A stretch of 64,000 nucleotides of DNA from JASGCP01 sp965263285 (GTDB lineage Bacteria > Bacteroidota > Bacteroidia > Chitinophagales > Chitinophagaceae): NCBI GenBank assembly GCA_965263285.1, contig CBDHHD010000016.1:1426001-1490000 (forward strand), written 5' to 3'. A program made the position numbers and the translations under genes. Under the pieces are notes generated by a model. It made no database searches, had not been told where the DNA came from, and worked only from the letters and a program-made list of their open reading frames with translations. Positions 1 through 8,969 of the stretch are shown here, piece after piece (position 1 is the first letter of the stretch; each line of letters begins with the position of its first letter).

Positions 1-1023
1 TAACACACAAGGCGTATTCCCTCCTTTTTTTAAACAATCTATTGCAACCTTCAAACATTTAAAGGTTTTAATATCAGGAATATCAAAGGTTAGTTCTCTT
101 GGAGAGTGAAATTGATATCGTGTATAAGAAGTAGGTAAACGATAAGGATAAGTAAGTGCATATTGAATAGGAATACGCATGTTGGCAATTCCCATTTGAG
201 CTTTCATGCTACCATCTATAAATTCTACAAAACTATGTATGATACTTTGTTGATGCACTTGCACTTCAATCTGTTCAGGATCAAGGTTAAATAACCATTT
301 AGCTTCAAACATTTCAAAGCCTTTATTCATTAATGTAGATGAATCAATTGTAATCTTATCTCCCATTTTCCAAGTAGGGTGTTGCAAAGCATGTTCTTTT
401 TTTACATTTAATAAGAAATTAGGTTTTTTCCCAAAGAAAGGTCCTCCACTAGCCGTTAAAACAACTCTTTCTATAGGCGATACTTCTCCTTGTAAGCATT
501 GAAATATAGCTGATATTTCACTATCAATAGGATATAGGTCAGTTTTATATTCTATTAATTTGTTCATTATAATATGTCCTGCTACTACCAATGCTTCTTT
601 ATTTGCTAATGCAATAGTTACTTTTTTTTCAATACAACATAAAAGAGGAGCTAAAGCAGCATAGCCAGAAATGGCATTCAAAGCAATATCAAACTCAACT
701 ACATGAATAGCCTCTAATAACCCTGATGAACCAGCTAATACTTTTATGGCGGGGATATGCTCTAAAGTCGTTTTTACTATGTCATAATAACTTTCATTAC
801 CAATTACAACAACAGCAGGATTAAATGCTATAGCTTGTTCAATAAGAAGTTGGTAGGAATGTTGGGCAAATAAAATAGACACTTCTAAATAAGCTTCTTG
901 TATAGATATTACTTCTAATGCTTGCCTTCCAATAGAACCTGTAGAGCCTAACAAAGCGATTTTTCTCTTTTTGCCTATAAATCCTTGTTTGTGATGCTTA
1001 TAACCTAATGGGTATTGATACAT
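1..1023 (-). CDS. dxr: 1-deoxy-D-xylulose 5-phosphate reductoisomerase, C-terminus cut by window edge
   Basis: Converts 1-deoxy-D-xylulose 5-phosphate to 2-C-methyl-D-erythritol 4-phosphate with NADPH, the committed step of the cytosolic MEP isoprenoid pathway. I translated the minus strand from ATG at 1021-1023; the frame stays open to base 1, so the C-terminus lies outside the window. Visible in order: the LGSTGSIGRQ Rossmann loop near residue 25, NKEALV, the metal-site segment PIDSEISAIFQC (many relatives have His after the Glu, Ile here), TASGGPF, QHPTWKMG, the GFEMFEAKWLF helix and GSMKAQMG. The start is 12 bp after the stop of the small upstream gene, so the two are probably cotranscribed. 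The ispF half of the fusion at 29 kb acts later in the same pathway. No sign of inactivation in the visible part. Confidence 0.95.
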   Translation of the reverse strand, partial: MYQYPLGYKHHKQGFIGKKRKIALLGSTGSIGRQALEVISIQEAYLEVSILFAQHSYQLLIEQAIAFNPAVVVIGNESYYDIVKTTLEHIPAIKVLAGSSGLLEAIHVVEFDIALNAISGYAALAPLLCCIEKKVTIALANKEALVVAGHIIMNKLIEYKTDLYPIDSEISAIFQCLQGEVSPIERVVLTASGGPFFGKKPNFLLNVKKEHALQHPTWKMGDKITIDSSTLMNKGFEMFEAKWLFNLDPEQIEVQVHQQSIIHSFVEFIDGSMKAQMGIANMRIPIQYALTYPYRLPTSYTRYQFHSPRELTFDIPDIKTFKCLKVAIDCLKKGGNTPCVL

Positions 1024-1035
1024 ATTATATAGCAT

Positions 1036-1317
1036 TTAATGAGGAATAGGATTAAACTCATTAAGAATTTGAGCATATAATCTGCTCGAGTCTGCTGATG
1101 TTATATTTTGTTCGCTTATTTGCAATTGGGGAACAATATCAATAAGCACTTGAATACGACTTTGTGTAGTCAAAAACTTATTAATAACAATAATTTTTTT
1201 GTTTTCTAACAAACACCAACCTGTTTGAAAATTACCTTGTTCATATCGAACCGTGTAAAAATTTTCTTTCAGCAATTGCTCAATTTTATCTAAGACAGAT
1301 GGGGTATAATTTATCAT
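1036..1317 (-). CDS. Small conserved protein upstream of dxr
   Basis: A 93-residue soluble protein with no signal peptide and no membrane segment. The middle (GNFQTGWCLLENKKIIVINKF, split here as GNFQTGWCLL then ENKKIIVINKF) resembles small conserved proteins I recall from Bacteroidota, but I know no function. It begins with ATG at 1317, 20-27 bp after a clear TAnnTTTG box, and ends 12 bp before dxr, so it is probably the first gene of a dxr operon. Codon use matches its neighbours. Confidence 0.75.
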   Translation of the reverse strand: MINYTPSVLDKIEQLLKENFYTVRYEQGNFQTGWCLLENKKIIVINKFLTTQSRIQVLIDIVPQLQISEQNITSADSSRLYAQILNEFNPIPH

Positions 1318-1336
1318 GTAAAATAAATAATATTTA

Positions 1337-1344
1337 CAAAAGTA
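1337..1344 (-). promoter_or_regulatory. Minus-7 box TACTTTTG for the dxr operon
   Basis: On the minus strand the sequence reads TACTTTTG, an exact match to the Bacteroidota TAnnTTTG element, ending about 19 bp before the ATG at 1317. Inferred from consensus only. Confidence 0.55.
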
Positions 1345-1369
1345 GTAACTATCTATGAAAACAAATAAC

Positions 1370-1781
1370 TTAGATTAAATAATTTATATTTTTCTTGAAC
1401 ACTCAAGTATTACATTGGTATTCTTTTTTTATCTTTTTTATGGTCTCTCTTTTGTCTTGATACAAAATAAAAAACAAATAAGGAGTGCAGATGAAACGCT
1501 ATAAAACTGCAAATCGTTACACTAACGAGAATAATAAATCGGGTAGATATAAATGACACATTAACTAAATCATTGCCTTATCTTATCATAAGTTATTAGT
1601 AGAATAGTTGCTTACTTTAAGAAACTTGCACCCATTTTGTAACGCTCTTTATCTAAAGATAGTCCTAATTAGATACTCCCTATTATTTCCATGTTTATAA
1701 TTACTATACAATCCATGCACTTAATTAAACTAAGTAGTTGCAATTATATTTCTCTTAGTACCTGAAAAAAAGATTTAACCT
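1370..1781. repeat. Decayed foldback-element debris
   Basis: No gene here. Bases 1415-1480 resemble the TTTCTTTCTTTTGT / ACAAAAGAAAGAAA hairpin arm of the foldback elements in decayed form. Bases 1636-1781 match an element end running from the TAACGCTCTTTATCT stem through the CCTATTATTTCCATG segment to an eroded GGCTAC-type end (TACCTGAAAAAAAGATTTAACC, given here as TACCTGAAAAAAAG then ATTTAACC). No target duplication remains. The debris reaches the polyprenyl synthase promoter. Confidence 0.6.
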
Positions 1782-1788
1782 ATTTTTG
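1781..1788 (+). promoter_or_regulatory. Minus-7 box TATTTTTG for polyprenyl synthase
   Basis: TATTTTTG matches TAnnTTTG exactly and ends 9 bp before the ATG at 1798. A transcript starting about 7 bp downstream would be almost leaderless. The box contains the TTG that could be misread as an earlier start codon. Confidence 0.55.
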
Positions 1789-1797
1789 TTGTTTATT

Positions 1798-2769
1798 ATG
1801 CATATAGAAGAAATAACGAAACCCATCAGTAAAGAACTAGTTCAATATGAAGCTTATTTCCAAAAAGTCTTAGATAGTAAAGTCCCTCTATTAGATAAAA
1901 TAATGAAATATATTGTAAACAAAAAAGGAAAACAACTTCGTCCTATTATTGTTATTTTATCTGCCAAACTACATGGAGAAGTAACTCCCACTACTTATAG
2001 AGCAGCTGTTATGATTGAATTATTACATACGGCTACCCTTATTCATGATGACGTAGTAGATAATGCCATAGAACGAAGAGGTTTTTTTTCTATTAATGCT
2101 TTATGGAAAAACAAAATAGCGGTGCTAATAGGAGATTATCTATTATCGATAGGGCTACTGTTATCATTAGATAATAATGACTATGTTTTATTACAAATTC
2201 TGTCTAAAGCAATAAAATTAATGAGCGAAGCTGAACTCTTACAAATAGAAAAATCTAAATCTCTACAAACGCAAGAAGATATTTACTTTGATATTATTAA
2301 AGGAAAAACATCCTCTCTTATCGCTGCAGCTTATCAAATGGGTACCATCACAACAACAAAAAATGAAAACACCCTATCCACCATGCAACTCATAGGAGAA
2401 AAAGTAGGTATTGCATTTCAAATGGAAGACGACCTACTTGATTTTATGCCCCGTTCTAAAATAGGCAAACCCCAGTACAATGATTTACGAGAACAAAAAA
2501 CCACACTACCCATTATTTATACATTAAAACACATAGCACAAAATGAACAAAAAAGATTTATAACATTAATAAGAAAAAAAAACAAAACAATAAAAGAACT
2601 TAATTATATCAACCACCAAATAAAACAAACCGGGGGGTTCAATTATACGAAAGAAAAGATACAATCATATAATAATGAGTCTATTCAACTTCTTCATTCT
2701 TTTAAAGAATCACCCTATCGGGATGCTATGGAGCATTTAATTAATTTTTTAACAAAAAGAACAAAGTAA
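1798..2769 (+). CDS. Trans-polyprenyl diphosphate synthase
   Basis: Elongates allylic prenyl diphosphates with isopentenyl diphosphate; chain length cannot be told from sequence by eye, but the length (323 residues) and motifs fit the octaprenyl/solanesyl (IspB-like) group that makes quinone side chains. Visible: GKQLRP near residue 45, the first Asp-rich motif LIHDDVVDNA near 84, KTSSLI, and the second Asp-rich motif FQMEDDLLDF near 210. I start at ATG 1798, because the in-frame TTG at 1786 lies inside the TATTTTTG promoter box. It is a single-gene unit; a convergent DUF445-like gene ends 6 bp away, so no room is left for a separate terminator. Confidence 0.9.
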   Translation: MHIEEITKPISKELVQYEAYFQKVLDSKVPLLDKIMKYIVNKKGKQLRPIIVILSAKLHGEVTPTTYRAAVMIELLHTATLIHDDVVDNAIERRGFFSINALWKNKIAVLIGDYLLSIGLLLSLDNNDYVLLQILSKAIKLMSEAELLQIEKSKSLQTQEDIYFDIIKGKTSSLIAAAYQMGTITTTKNENTLSTMQLIGEKVGIAFQMEDDLLDFMPRSKIGKPQYNDLREQKTTLPIIYTLKHIAQNEQKRFITLIRKKNKTIKELNYINHQIKQTGGFNYTKEKIQSYNNESIQLLHSFKESPYRDAMEHLINFLTKRTK

Positions 2770-2775
2770 TCCATA

Positions 2776-3375
2776 TTAGGCCAACCAATATATAGCTATC
2801 GTACCTAGGATCAAGCCTGCTAAAGCCATCCACCATTGAAATAGTTTAATAGCATCTCTAATAGTTGGTGCTAAAAAATTATGCATGTGCATTAAAGAAA
2901 TATTCTTTTGGACCAAATCTGAAACAGGAAACATATAAGGAATATCGGTAATCATCTTTGTTATAGCCTGTGGAATAAGTATACACAATTGCTCTAAAAG
3001 TGGCCTTTTAAATTGCCCAATAATCTTATCAGTAATAAACATTTTTAACATGGGTATTTCTTCAGGAAGTTTATTTCTTAAAAAAGATTCTATACCTTGT
3101 GATAAAAATTCTTGTAAAGACTCTGATAGATTTTTATTACTACTCACCATTTGCGCTACTACTTGCCAATCTATCTTCTTTACTATTTCTTGTGCAAGTA
3201 TTTTTTCTATCCTTTCTCGCTTTTTTATAATCTGATATCTTAAAAACAGCCAATATATATAGCCCATTAACCAAATAAATAAAGCAGAAAAAAAAGGGAA
3301 CAAATATCGTGTCGCTATCATGAAGAATAATTTACAATGGATTTTTTTTACCAATACAATTAGAGTCATACTCAT
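2776..3375 (-). CDS. DUF445-like membrane protein
   Basis: A 199-residue protein with a hydrophobic segment near the N-terminus (TRYLFPFFSALFIWLMGYIYWLF region), a charged middle and a C-terminal membrane helix (WWMALAGLILGTIAIYWLA). The middle (LPEEIPMLKMFITDKII, then a helical block ending in FLAPTIRDAIKLF) resembles the DUF445/YjiN family; function unknown. ATG 3375 gives the longest frame, but ATG 3321 (MIATRYLF) directly before the first helix is an equally good start. The upstream region has been replaced by a foldback element only 12 bp away, whose left end carries an outward minus-strand TATCTTTG box (3418-3425), so current expression may depend on that insertion. Confidence 0.6.
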   Translation of the reverse strand: MSMTLIVLVKKIHCKLFFMIATRYLFPFFSALFIWLMGYIYWLFLRYQIIKKRERIEKILAQEIVKKIDWQVVAQMVSSNKNLSESLQEFLSQGIESFLRNKLPEEIPMLKMFITDKIIGQFKRPLLEQLCILIPQAITKMITDIPYMFPVSDLVQKNISLMHMHNFLAPTIRDAIKLFQWWMALAGLILGTIAIYWLA

Positions 3376-3386
3376 CCTTGTGATAA

Positions 3387-3940
3387 GGCATAACTAAATT
3401 TAGTGTGAGGGAGTATGCAAAGATACAAAATAAAATGGATATTTGTAAAAACAATATGGGTTATATCTTTTTTTGAGGTGCTGGAAGCATGGATTATTAC
3501 ATATATATAAATATGGAAATAATAGGAAATATCTGATGAGGACTGCCCTCAGATAAAGAGCGTTACAAAACGAGGTGAGCGAAGCGACCAGCGAGAATGT
3601 GGAGGCGGAAGTTTTTATAAATGAATCGTTATGATGAGCATAAAGTATTTGCATAAAAGATACCTATGGATACGCTCATCATAACGATTCATACCTAACC
3701 GCCTCTCATTCATTCTCGCTAGCGTAGCGAGCCGTAGTTTTGTAGCTCTTTATCTGCAGGCTTGATTTTTTCTTTGTTTCTTTCTTTTGTATCAAGACAA
3801 AAGAAAGAAAAGGATATAAAAAATAAATGATGAACCTATATATGAGCAATTACAAAAACATAAATATCCCCCAGCACCTCAAAAAAAGATGTAGCCTTTT
3901 AGTAAACTAAATTTTTCCTCACACTAAATTTAGTTATGCC
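3387..3940. mobile_element. GGCATA-type composite foldback element (MITE-like), intact, with target duplication
   Basis: Perfect 24-bp terminal inverted repeats (3387-3410 and 3917-3940; they begin GGCATAACTAAATTTAGT) are flanked by a perfect 8-bp target duplication TGTGATAA (3379-3386 and 3941-3948). Inside lies a GGCTAC-type unit (about 3459-3896) whose arms pair with each other: CAGATAAAGAGCGTTACAAA region with TTTGTAGCTCTTTATCTG, and ATGAATCGTTATGATGAGC with GCTCATCATAACGATTCAT. A separate hairpin TTTCTTTCTTTTGT-ATCAAG-ACAAAAGAAAGAAA sits near the right end. No transposase is encoded; the recurrent minus-strand reading frame inside is a by-product of the palindrome. Confidence 0.9.
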
Positions 3941-4028
3941 TGTGATAATAAGCAAAAATATCATTTTTTTTTGATAGCGCTCCCTTTAATTTCTAAATAT
4001 AAGTCATTCTTTTGTATCTAAAAAAACA

Positions 4029-4247
4029 GAGCTACATCTTTTTTTGAGGCGATAGAAGCATTGATTATTAAATAAATATAAACATGGAAATAATAGGAAA
4101 TATTTAATGAGGGCTGTCCCCATCAGATACTTCCTATTATTTTCATACTTATAATTATTCGATCATCCATACACTTAATTAAACCTATTGAGTTAACTAA
4201 GTAGTTACAGCTGTATTTCTCTTAGCACCTTAAAAAAGGATTTAGCC
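4029..4247. repeat. Short foldback-element variant
   Basis: A GGCTAC-type left end (eroded to AGCTACATCTTTTTTTGAGG) and a right end TTAGCACCTTAAAAAAGG then ATTTAGCC enclose about 170 bp that fold back: AACATGGAAATAATAGGAAAT pairs imperfectly with the CTTCCTATTATTTTCATA stretch. The TGTATTTCTCTTAGCACCT right end is the same sequence that follows a transposase C-terminus at 21.66 kb, which suggests origin by internal deletion of an ISAon1-type element. No target duplication seen. Confidence 0.7.
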
Positions 4248-4330
4248 CACTTTTTGACTAAATCCTTTTTTAAAATTTTTGTTTATACCTAATTTTATTA
4301 GTAACTTCATTTTTTTTATAATTAAAAAAA

Positions 4331-5518
4331 ATGACAATTAGAATTCATTCCTTTTTATTATTAAGTATGCTACTGAGTTTTCTTTTTATAGGTTGTAATG
4401 AAAACGACAGTAACAATAATTCTGCTACTGTAACACAAAGTGCACCAATGATTATAGCTGGAGATAACGGAGCAATGTTTTATTCCATGGACGACGGTGC
4501 AGATTGGAGTCGTATACATTTAAACACTACGCAATCAATTAAAAAAGTGGTATTGATGAACACGCCTCCCTTTAGAGTTGAAAACAAATTTGTGGCTGTT
4601 AGTGATAGCAATATATATTTAAGTGTTGCAGGGTCAAATGGATTAATGTGGACAAAAGCTACAATAGAAAGTCCTGTGTGTATTGCTAAGTCTGTTTCAT
4701 TTACAAATATAACATTTGTAGATGAGATTACGGGATATGCACTTGGCTGGGATAGTGCAACTTCTCAAGTTATTGTACTTAAATCTATTGACGGAGGTGT
4801 AACTTGGAAAGATTTTCATTTAACACAACCTATTAAAACAAAGATGTGTGCTATTGCTCATTTTGATTCAATATTAGTGGTAGGAGGGGCGCATGCAATG
4901 TATAGTAGAATAAATATAAACTCTAATACCAATGTGGTATATACAATTCCTAATGCTATCGGAGATATTAATTACATTAACTATTCATCTAGAAGAAGTG
5001 GTTTTTCTTTTATGGGCAATTTAGAACCTAATAACCCAATGCTTCCTGTATCAGATAGTTTACGGTTGTATTTTAACTATTTAAGTACCCCTCAGGTATT
5101 AAGTAAAGATAATTTCGTTTTACATGATGGAAGATTAAATCACAATGCTATACCAAGATACTTTATAGGAATACTTTATGGTAGTACAAGTGGTTATTTT
5201 TATCAAAAAGGTATAAAAGAAACATTCTATTCTTCTGTTGGTACTAATGGTATTTGGATAATAAAAAAACAAAATAATACATTACCATTCCCTAAAATTA
5301 CAAAAGTTAATTATCCAGGAATAAGCACTAATGATACCATAAGAACTACTTTATTCTACGAGAATCCTGTTACAAACGAAATAGAAATATATGCAGGTGG
5401 TTCAAAAGGTTTATTACTATTAACAAAAGATTTTGGAACTACTGTACAAAAGATTACATCATTAAATATGAATAGTAACATCAACACTATGGCTAAGGGT
5501 AATTCTAAATTATATTAG
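4331..5518 (+). CDS. YCF48/BNR-like beta-propeller lipoprotein
   Basis: A 395-residue predicted lipoprotein: hydrophobic signal ending in the lipobox LFIGC at about residues 18-22, followed by an Asn/Ser-rich linker. The mature part holds repeats of the BNR/YCF48 kind, for example AGDNGAMFYSMDDGADW near 42-58 and LKSIDGGVTWKDF near 148-160, that is, Asp-box motifs typical of sialidase or photosystem-stability-factor-type propellers. A further blade-like GGSKGLLLLTKDFGTTVQ lies near the C-terminus. Ligand or enzymatic role cannot be stated. It stands alone between foldback elements, in a stretch where both flanks are repeat-derived. Confidence 0.7.
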   Translation: MTIRIHSFLLLSMLLSFLFIGCNENDSNNNSATVTQSAPMIIAGDNGAMFYSMDDGADWSRIHLNTTQSIKKVVLMNTPPFRVENKFVAVSDSNIYLSVAGSNGLMWTKATIESPVCIAKSVSFTNITFVDEITGYALGWDSATSQVIVLKSIDGGVTWKDFHLTQPIKTKMCAIAHFDSILVVGGAHAMYSRININSNTNVVYTIPNAIGDINYINYSSRRSGFSFMGNLEPNNPMLPVSDSLRLYFNYLSTPQVLSKDNFVLHDGRLNHNAIPRYFIGILYGSTSGYFYQKGIKETFYSSVGTNGIWIIKKQNNTLPFPKITKVNYPGISTNDTIRTTLFYENPVTNEIEIYAGGSKGLLLLTKDFGTTVQKITSLNMNSNINTMAKGNSKLY

Positions 5519-5579
5519 AATGAACAAAACAAAATCTTTTATAACTACTTAGATAACTTAATATATTTATTTAAGTACA

Positions 5580-6400
5580 TTGATGATGAACATAGGCACA
5601 AATAGGTAAATGCGATGATGAACATAAAGCACTTACATAAAAGGCATAACTAAATTTAATGTGAGGGAGTATGCAAAGATACAAAATAAAATGGATATTT
5701 GTAAAAACAATTTTATATGGGTTACATCTTTTTTTAAGATGCTGTAAGCATGGATTATTACATATATATAAATATGGAAATAATAATAGGAAATGTCTGA
5801 TGAGGACTGCCCTCAGATAAAGAGCGTTACAAAACGAGGTGAGCGAAGCGACCAGCGAGAATGTGGAGACGGAAGTTTTTGTATATGAATCGTTATGATG
5901 AGCATAAAGTATGTACATAAAAGATACCTATGGATAAGCTCATCATAACGATTCATACCTTACCGCCTCCCATTCATTCTCGCTAGCGTAGCGAACCGTA
6001 GTTTTGTAGCTCTTTATCTGCAGGCTTGATTTTTTCTTTGTTTCTTTCTTTTGTATCAAGACAAAAGAAAGAAAAAGATATAAAAATAAAATATTAACCT
6101 ATACCTGAGTAATTAAAAAAACACAAATACACCCCAGCACCTCAAAAAAAGGCGTAGCCTTTTAGTAACCTAAATTTTTCCTCACACTAAATTTAGTTAT
6201 GCCACATAAAAGATAGCTATGGATAAGCTCGTCATAACTATTTATACCTAACCGTTTCCCATTATTCTCATTGGCTTAGCGGACTGTAGTAGAGACATGT
6301 AATGATGGTGTCTCTACCATTTATCTGTCTGCTTTATTTTTTCTTTGTTTCTTTCTTTTGTACCAAAACAAAAAACGAACAAAAAACATAAATAATTAAC
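5580..6400. repeat. Older foldback copy split by a younger one
   Basis: Sequences on both sides of the intact element at 5643-6203 join into an older, diverged core: the left part ends ...GAACATAAAGCACTTACATAAAA and the right part resumes at AGATAGCTATGGATAAGC then TCGTCATAAC, matching the apex of the standard core. Further right are an eroded ACCGTTTCCCATTATTCTC arm, a small GTAGAGACA...TGTCTCTAC hairpin (6271-6300 region) and the TTTCTTTCTTTTGT tract. There is no gene between 5519 and 6492. Confidence 0.7.
5643..6203. mobile_element. GGCATA-type composite foldback element nested in an older copy
   Basis: Same structure as the copy at 3387-3940, with one mismatch in the left terminal repeat (TTTAATGTG for TTTAGTGTG). 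The flanking 8-bp duplication ACATAAAA is perfect (5635-5642 and 6204-6211). The target was the apex of an older foldback core, so the insertion went into the loop of a related element. Confidence 0.9.
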
Positions 6401-6492
6401 ATGTACCTGCATAGTTATAGAAGAATGTAGACATAATTTCACCTATTAAGTATAAAACAATTTTACACCTTTGTTATACTACTGCTCATACA

Positions 6493-7875
6493 CTAACTAT
6501 TTTTAATAAGTTCTTTAAATAAATTTATAGATATACTAAAGGTACTACCTTGTCCAACAGTGCTTGTTATATCTATTGTTCCTTTATGCGAGCTTATCAC
6601 ATGTTTAACATAACTCATACCCAAACCAAAACCTTTTACATTATGTACATTACCCGTATGTTCTCTATAAAAAGCATCATATATGTTATTCAATGCTTCT
6701 TTGCTCATACCAATACCTCTATCAGATATTTGAAATATAATTTGATTATTTTTATTAAATGTTTTTATGGTTATTTTTAAATGATCTTTTGAATATTTAA
6801 TAGCGTTATCAATTAAATTATTAATTGCATTTGCAAAATGAACAGTATCTATTAAAACTTCATCATGACTAGCATTCAATGCCCATTCTACTTCTCCTTT
6901 TCTTGTTTCAATTTGTAATTCAAAGAAAACAATAGACTTATGTAATAAGTCATGCAAATGAACAGGTCTTACATCCATTTGTATTTCTTTCTTTTCTAAT
7001 TGTGCCGCATGCAATATTGTTTCTACATGTAGATTCATTCTTGTATTCTCTTCTTTAATTACTTTTCTAAAATAGGTGCCTTTATGAGGATCTTCTAATA
7101 CTTTCACATTATTTAATGCGTCGATAGCTAATGAAATTGTCGCTATAGGAGTTTTAAATTCATGGGTTAAGTTATTAAAAAAATCTGTTTTCATCTTATT
7201 AATCTTTTTTTGATCAAGCATTGTTTTAACAGTGATATAAAAAGCAGAAATGATGATAAGCGTAAATATAATAGAAAACACAAATAACTTATTTGTATTC
7301 TTTAATAATTGCGCTTTATAATTAGGAACAATAATGTATAATAAACCCAATACTTCAGAGTAGTTGATATAATCCTCTCCATTACCCTGTGTACTGGCGA
7401 TTTGTGCTACTATTTTAAGGCTATTTGACGAATCGGCATCTCTATACTCTTTATAAAAATTATTGGTTTCATATTCAAAATCATGAAATCGAGAAGCAAG
7501 TAAGGTGATGCCAAATTCATACCGAATATTCTGCACCCCATAATTTTTTAATATTACATTTAATTTATGTGATAACTCATAAATAGTATAACGCCTTTTC
7601 CACATGCGTTCTGTATTATTAAGCATATTAATAGAAGATAAAGGAACACTTAAATCTAACTCTCCTAATGAATGACTATCAGGCATATTGAGATTTCTTT
7701 GATTTAAATTATTTGTTAATTCATTCGATAGGTCAATAGCCGCCTGCTTAATACTATGCCTTACCTGTTCCCTATTTAATAAAATAGAGTCTTTTAACCA
7801 AGAAATTTGTAATACAATAATTCCTAATAGAGAAAGCGAAACAAGTACTACTATAACAATGAATATTTTTTTCAT
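6493..7875 (-). CDS. Two-component sensor histidine kinase (orphan)
   Basis: A 460-residue membrane kinase. N-terminal helix (residues 3-24), a periplasmic sensor domain of roughly 165 residues, a second helix near 196-218, then HisKA with H-box FNNLTHEFKTPIATISLA (phospho-acceptor His near 240) and HATPase with N-box NAINNLIDNAIKYS, G1-box ISDRGIGMS, an F-box-like FYREHTGN, and G2-box KGFGLGMSYV. There is no obvious HAMP domain between the second helix and HisKA. The arrangement resembles Bacteroidota RprX-type kinases. No response regulator lies next to it: both flanks are repeat DNA, so the partner has been separated or is elsewhere. Input signal unknown. Confidence 0.88.
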   Translation of the reverse strand: MKKIFIVIVVLVSLSLLGIIVLQISWLKDSILLNREQVRHSIKQAAIDLSNELTNNLNQRNLNMPDSHSLGELDLSVPLSSINMLNNTERMWKRRYTIYELSHKLNVILKNYGVQNIRYEFGITLLASRFHDFEYETNNFYKEYRDADSSNSLKIVAQIASTQGNGEDYINYSEVLGLLYIIVPNYKAQLLKNTNKLFVFSIIFTLIIISAFYITVKTMLDQKKINKMKTDFFNNLTHEFKTPIATISLAIDALNNVKVLEDPHKGTYFRKVIKEENTRMNLHVETILHAAQLEKKEIQMDVRPVHLHDLLHKSIVFFELQIETRKGEVEWALNASHDEVLIDTVHFANAINNLIDNAIKYSKDHLKITIKTFNKNNQIIFQISDRGIGMSKEALNNIYDAFYREHTGNVHNVKGFGLGMSYVKHVISSHKGTIDITSTVGQGSTFSISINLFKELIKNS

Positions 7876-7957
7876 TAATAAAAATAATTATTTTATTAAC
7901 TTTATATTTTTAATAAATACACAAAGTTTATGCAAATTAACAAATTAAAGTTTTATG

Positions 7958-8215
7958 GGCTAAATCTTTTTTTGAGTTGCTGGGGGGATCTTTGCTTTTT
8001 TTACACTCAATTTTTTATTTATGGCAAGGAGAAAAATTTCCAATTCAGAAGAGTTATTGTCTTCGTTTATTAATATACATGTGCCCAAAGCATATTTAGA
8101 CCATTTTGATGTAGTAGAGATAAAAGATAAACCTGATTATTACGAGATTATTTTACATGAGAAAGAAGATCATATACCCTTAGAACTACATGGCAAAAAG
8201 ATAACTAATAATTAA
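7958..8215 (+). pseudogene. 5' fragment of an ISAon1-type element: left end plus truncated transposase N-terminal-region gene
   Basis: A GGCTAC-type terminal repeat (7958-7983, GGCTAAATCTTTTTTTGAG...) is followed by a 64-residue frame at 8021-8215 starting MARRKISNSEELLSSF and continuing with a HFDVVEIK segment. The same start occurs in the longer decayed copy at 11.2-12.9 kb, where it leads into YKRRWKEVG and a C-terminal part typical of the ISAon1 transposase N-terminal region protein. Here it stops after HGKKITNN, so about half the domain is missing. It links the foldback terminal repeats to an ISAon1-type (ISL3 group) transposase. Confidence 0.65.
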
Positions 8216-8233
8216 AATCGTAAATTTAATTAC

Positions 8234-8737
8234 ATGGTCCAACTACACAATAACAAAAAGCAAGAATATATTTTAAATAATAGTATTATTATAGAGGAGT
8301 TTTTTGAAAACACACAATTATTGCTAATAAAATCCACACTTTATTCACATGCTTTATGCTGGCAATTAAATTATTACCATGGATATTATTTTTATCTGTC
8401 GATACAACCTACATTTATACAAAGATCTTACAAACATTTAAACACATATTATAAGATATACTATTATGTAGATAAACTAAACCAAATAGAACATTACTTA
8501 TATGAAAACAAAAGCAATGAAGAATATTTAATTCCTCATTACAAACATATAGACTATTTGTGGCTTATTAAAGGAGACACCTCATATATCTCTGATTATG
8601 TTATCAATATAAAAAATTTCTTAATTAATATAGATAATATTAGCCTGGTACAATTAGTAGACAATTTTCAATCTATAAAAAAAATAGAGAATCTATATTT
8701 TGAAAAAGCTGAAGAGCATCTAATGCACAAGTTCTAA
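8234..8737 (+). CDS. IPExxxVDY family protein
   Basis: A 167-residue soluble protein. The C-terminal half contains EYLIPHYKHIDYLWLIKGD, which fits the signature of the Bacteroidota IPExxxVDY family (IPE-x3-VDY-x-L-I-x-G; here IPHYKHIDY), and the N-terminal half has the ALCWQLNYYHGYYF segment corresponding to the family's LCWxLN motif. Function is not established for the family. ATG 8234 lies 18 bp after the truncated transposase frame, and repeat debris starts right after the stop, so the usual neighbours of this gene have been lost. Confidence 0.7.
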   Translation: MVQLHNNKKQEYILNNSIIIEEFFENTQLLLIKSTLYSHALCWQLNYYHGYYFYLSIQPTFIQRSYKHLNTYYKIYYYVDKLNQIEHYLYENKSNEEYLIPHYKHIDYLWLIKGDTSYISDYVINIKNFLINIDNISLVQLVDNFQSIKKIENLYFEKAEEHLMHKF

Positions 8738-8969
8738 TAAAACTACATATAATTTCAAGGAGCTACATCTTTTTTGAGGTGCTGGCAATATAGGGTATTT
8801 GCATTTTTGTAACTACGCACCTATAAGTTAGTATCCGTTTTTTATATCTTTTTCTTTCCTTTACCTTAAAAAAAACAAAACCTGTGGATAAAAAACATTA
8901 CAAAACGAGTAATAATTGTAGGGAATTAACAGAATAAGAAACTATTCTATTAAAAAGTTAGACAAAATA

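Noticed and set aside
3400..3654. An 84-residue minus-strand reading frame (MQILYAHHNDS...) that recurs at about 5571, 8950, 25483, 27535, 47186 and 53361
   Set aside because: It lies inside the foldback core in each case. It stays open only because the copies are nearly identical, its N-terminal and C-terminal parts change with the element type, and it has no promoter or family resemblance. I treat it as a by-product of the palindrome.
7958..8790. An insertion sequence carrying the IPExxxVDY gene as cargo between GGCTAC-type ends
   Set aside because: The ends at 7958 and 8765 are in the same, not inverted, orientation, and the second belongs to an ancient foldback copy.
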